From positions 1-23,417 of IMG/VR virus record IMGVR_UViG_3300035670_001267: a DNA stretch of 23,417 nt; one strand, given 5' to 3'. Made by a program: the position numbers and the translations under genes. This document shows positions 22,615-23,417 of the stretch, piece by piece. The notes below the pieces were generated by a model. That model saw only the letters and a program-made list of their open reading frames with translations. It searched no databases and was not told where the DNA came from. The number at the start of each line of letters is the position of its first letter. Position 1 is the stretch's first letter. The DNA is from a virus.

Positions 22615-23286
22615 TTATTGTGTTATTAATTCTTCGAATTTTTTAGTGGGGTAAATTTTTAAATTACCATCTATAGATATATTCAAAATATTCAAATCAT
22701 TTTTTTCTTTAATTTTTACCCAACCATTCAAAGAATTTTGTAAATGAATATCAATTAAACTACTATTAGCACTAGAACTTTCTCTAATAATATTTTTATA
22801 TTGAGTTGGTGCCGATTCTATTAAATCTTGTGAGTATGGATATTTTTGATTACTATTTATATGTTTCAAATCAACACCAACTAAAATTATTGTCGAAGCA
22901 CCCATAACCCAAGCAATGTGTGTGGCACAATGAATAACATCTATACCACAAATAACTTTATCATTGCTTGATTTAAAATCCCAAGTATTATGTTTACTAA
23001 AAATTATTGTATTATCTTTAATAACATTTATACGTTCATTACACAGTAATATATCACAATTTTTATTTATTAAATTTAAATACCATTCAGAGTAGTTAGC
23101 CATTTCATCAGTAAAAACTCCATAATTAAAATTTTGAAAATGGTATGTTGATGAATTACAACAAATAATAATATCTTCTTTAGGGATTAAATTGGGATTA
23201 ACATCCATTAAAGATGGTCCAGAACCACAAATCCAAATTCTTTTACCTTTATGTTTATCTTTTAAAATATTTAGTGATGAAATCAT
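22615..23286 (-). CDS. MptE/Maf-like (DUF115-type) protein
   Basis: 223 residues from the chosen start. GKRIWICGSGPSLMDVNP at about 14-31 is the nucleotide-binding loop typical of DUF115/MptE-like and GT42-like proteins (G-x-G-P-S-L). CCNSSTYHF and YGVFTDEM follow, then IDVIHCATHIAWVMGASTIILVGVDL, all as in that fold. Relatives include the flagellin-glycosylating Maf proteins and pterin pyrophosphokinases. Together with the adjacent CgeB-like enzyme, a glycan-transfer role is the better guess. A longer frame with an ATG at 23319 would overlap the preceding gene by 32 bases; the ATG at 23286 follows that stop by one base and lies just before the conserved part, so I prefer it. Confidence 0.7.
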   Translation of the reverse strand: MISSLNILKDKHKGKRIWICGSGPSLMDVNPNLIPKEDIIICCNSSTYHFQNFNYGVFTDEMANYSEWYLNLINKNCDILLCNERINVIKDNTIIFSKHNTWDFKSSNDKVICGIDVIHCATHIAWVMGASTIILVGVDLKHINSNQKYPYSQDLIESAPTQYKNIIRESSSANSSLIDIHLQNSLNGWVKIKEKNDLNILNISIDGNLKIYPTKKFEELITQ

Positions 23287-23287
23287 A

Positions 23288-23417
23288 TTAATTTTTTTCA
23301 AATGCAATGTCATAACCATATAAATCCGATGATTTTGTGGGTATATATCCCATAGATATGAATAAATTATTTACATTATCTTTATTACCACCTAAATGTA
23401 AATGTTCAATATCAACT
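23288..23417 (-). CDS. C-terminal end of a further gene, possibly FkbM-type methyltransferase (5' outside window)
   Basis: The last 42 codons of a minus-strand gene entering from the right edge. They read VDIEHLHLGGNKDNVN and then FISMGYIPTKSSDLYGYDIAFEKN, stop at 23288-23290. The pattern of a V-D-I-E strand, a helix, then M-G-Y and a closing D-I-A-F-x-K strand is like the end of FkbM-family (Methyltransf_21) enzymes. This is suggestive only at such length. Its stop is one base from the ATG of the MptE-like gene, so the two are in one operon. Confidence 0.5.
   Translation of the reverse strand, partial: VDIEHLHLGGNKDNVNNLFISMGYIPTKSSDLYGYDIAFEKN

Noticed and set aside
1-23417. tRNA genes, CRISPR arrays, IS elements, attachment sites
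   Set aside because: I found no cloverleaf-like segments, no regularly spaced repeats and no transposase. The mobile elements present are an intein and a homing endonuclease.

Overview
The window is a piece of a T4-like (myovirus-type) phage genome. It is AT-rich, densely packed and almost free of non-coding space; no gap reaches 300 bases. The head genes follow the T4 order: portal (gp20), prohead protease (gp21), scaffold (gp22), major capsid protein (gp23). A gp55-type late sigma factor, a gp5-like baseplate spike and a PhoH-like ATPase support the same assignment. Starts are preceded by A-rich leaders with no convincing Shine-Dalgarno sequence, and the one clear signal peptide ends in the Ser-Gln style common in Bacteroidota. 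A flavobacterium-like host is therefore my best inference. I have run no database search.

Plus-strand head block (1-12265). The portal gene enters from the left and is interrupted in frame by an intein with an HNH endonuclease. Then come a helical hypothetical gene, a holin and another hypothetical gene. A single minus-strand gene for a secreted protein (5021-5434) is wedged in at this point. The protease, a small hypothetical gene, an acidic scaffold and the capsid gene follow, closed by a strong intrinsic terminator. Behind it sit a free-standing Vsr-like homing endonuclease and a hypothetical gene.

Minus-strand tail/virion block (12255-16969). This contains an adhesive-domain structural protein, a gp5-like spike protein, two small proteins, a 473-residue presumed structural protein and a small helical protein. 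The last five of these form one tightly overlapping operon.

Minus-strand regulatory and sugar block (17009-23417). This contains the late sigma factor, two glycosyltransferases and two hypothetical genes (one a probable degenerate HAD protein) in one operon. Beyond it are phoH with its own terminator, a CgeB-like glycosyltransferase, an MptE/Maf-like protein and the tail end of a further gene, possibly a FkbM-type methyltransferase.

The observation I rate highest is a repeated 13-base signal, TC plus three bases plus ATATTTAT. It occurs eight times, on both strands, always in the direction of transcription and just before head, tail or other presumed late genes. It is absent before the sigma factor, the glycosyltransferases and phoH. 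It looks like the late promoter of this phage, read by the gp55 homologue encoded here. Its core is the reverse complement of the T4 late box TATAAATA, so it is not the T4 signal itself.
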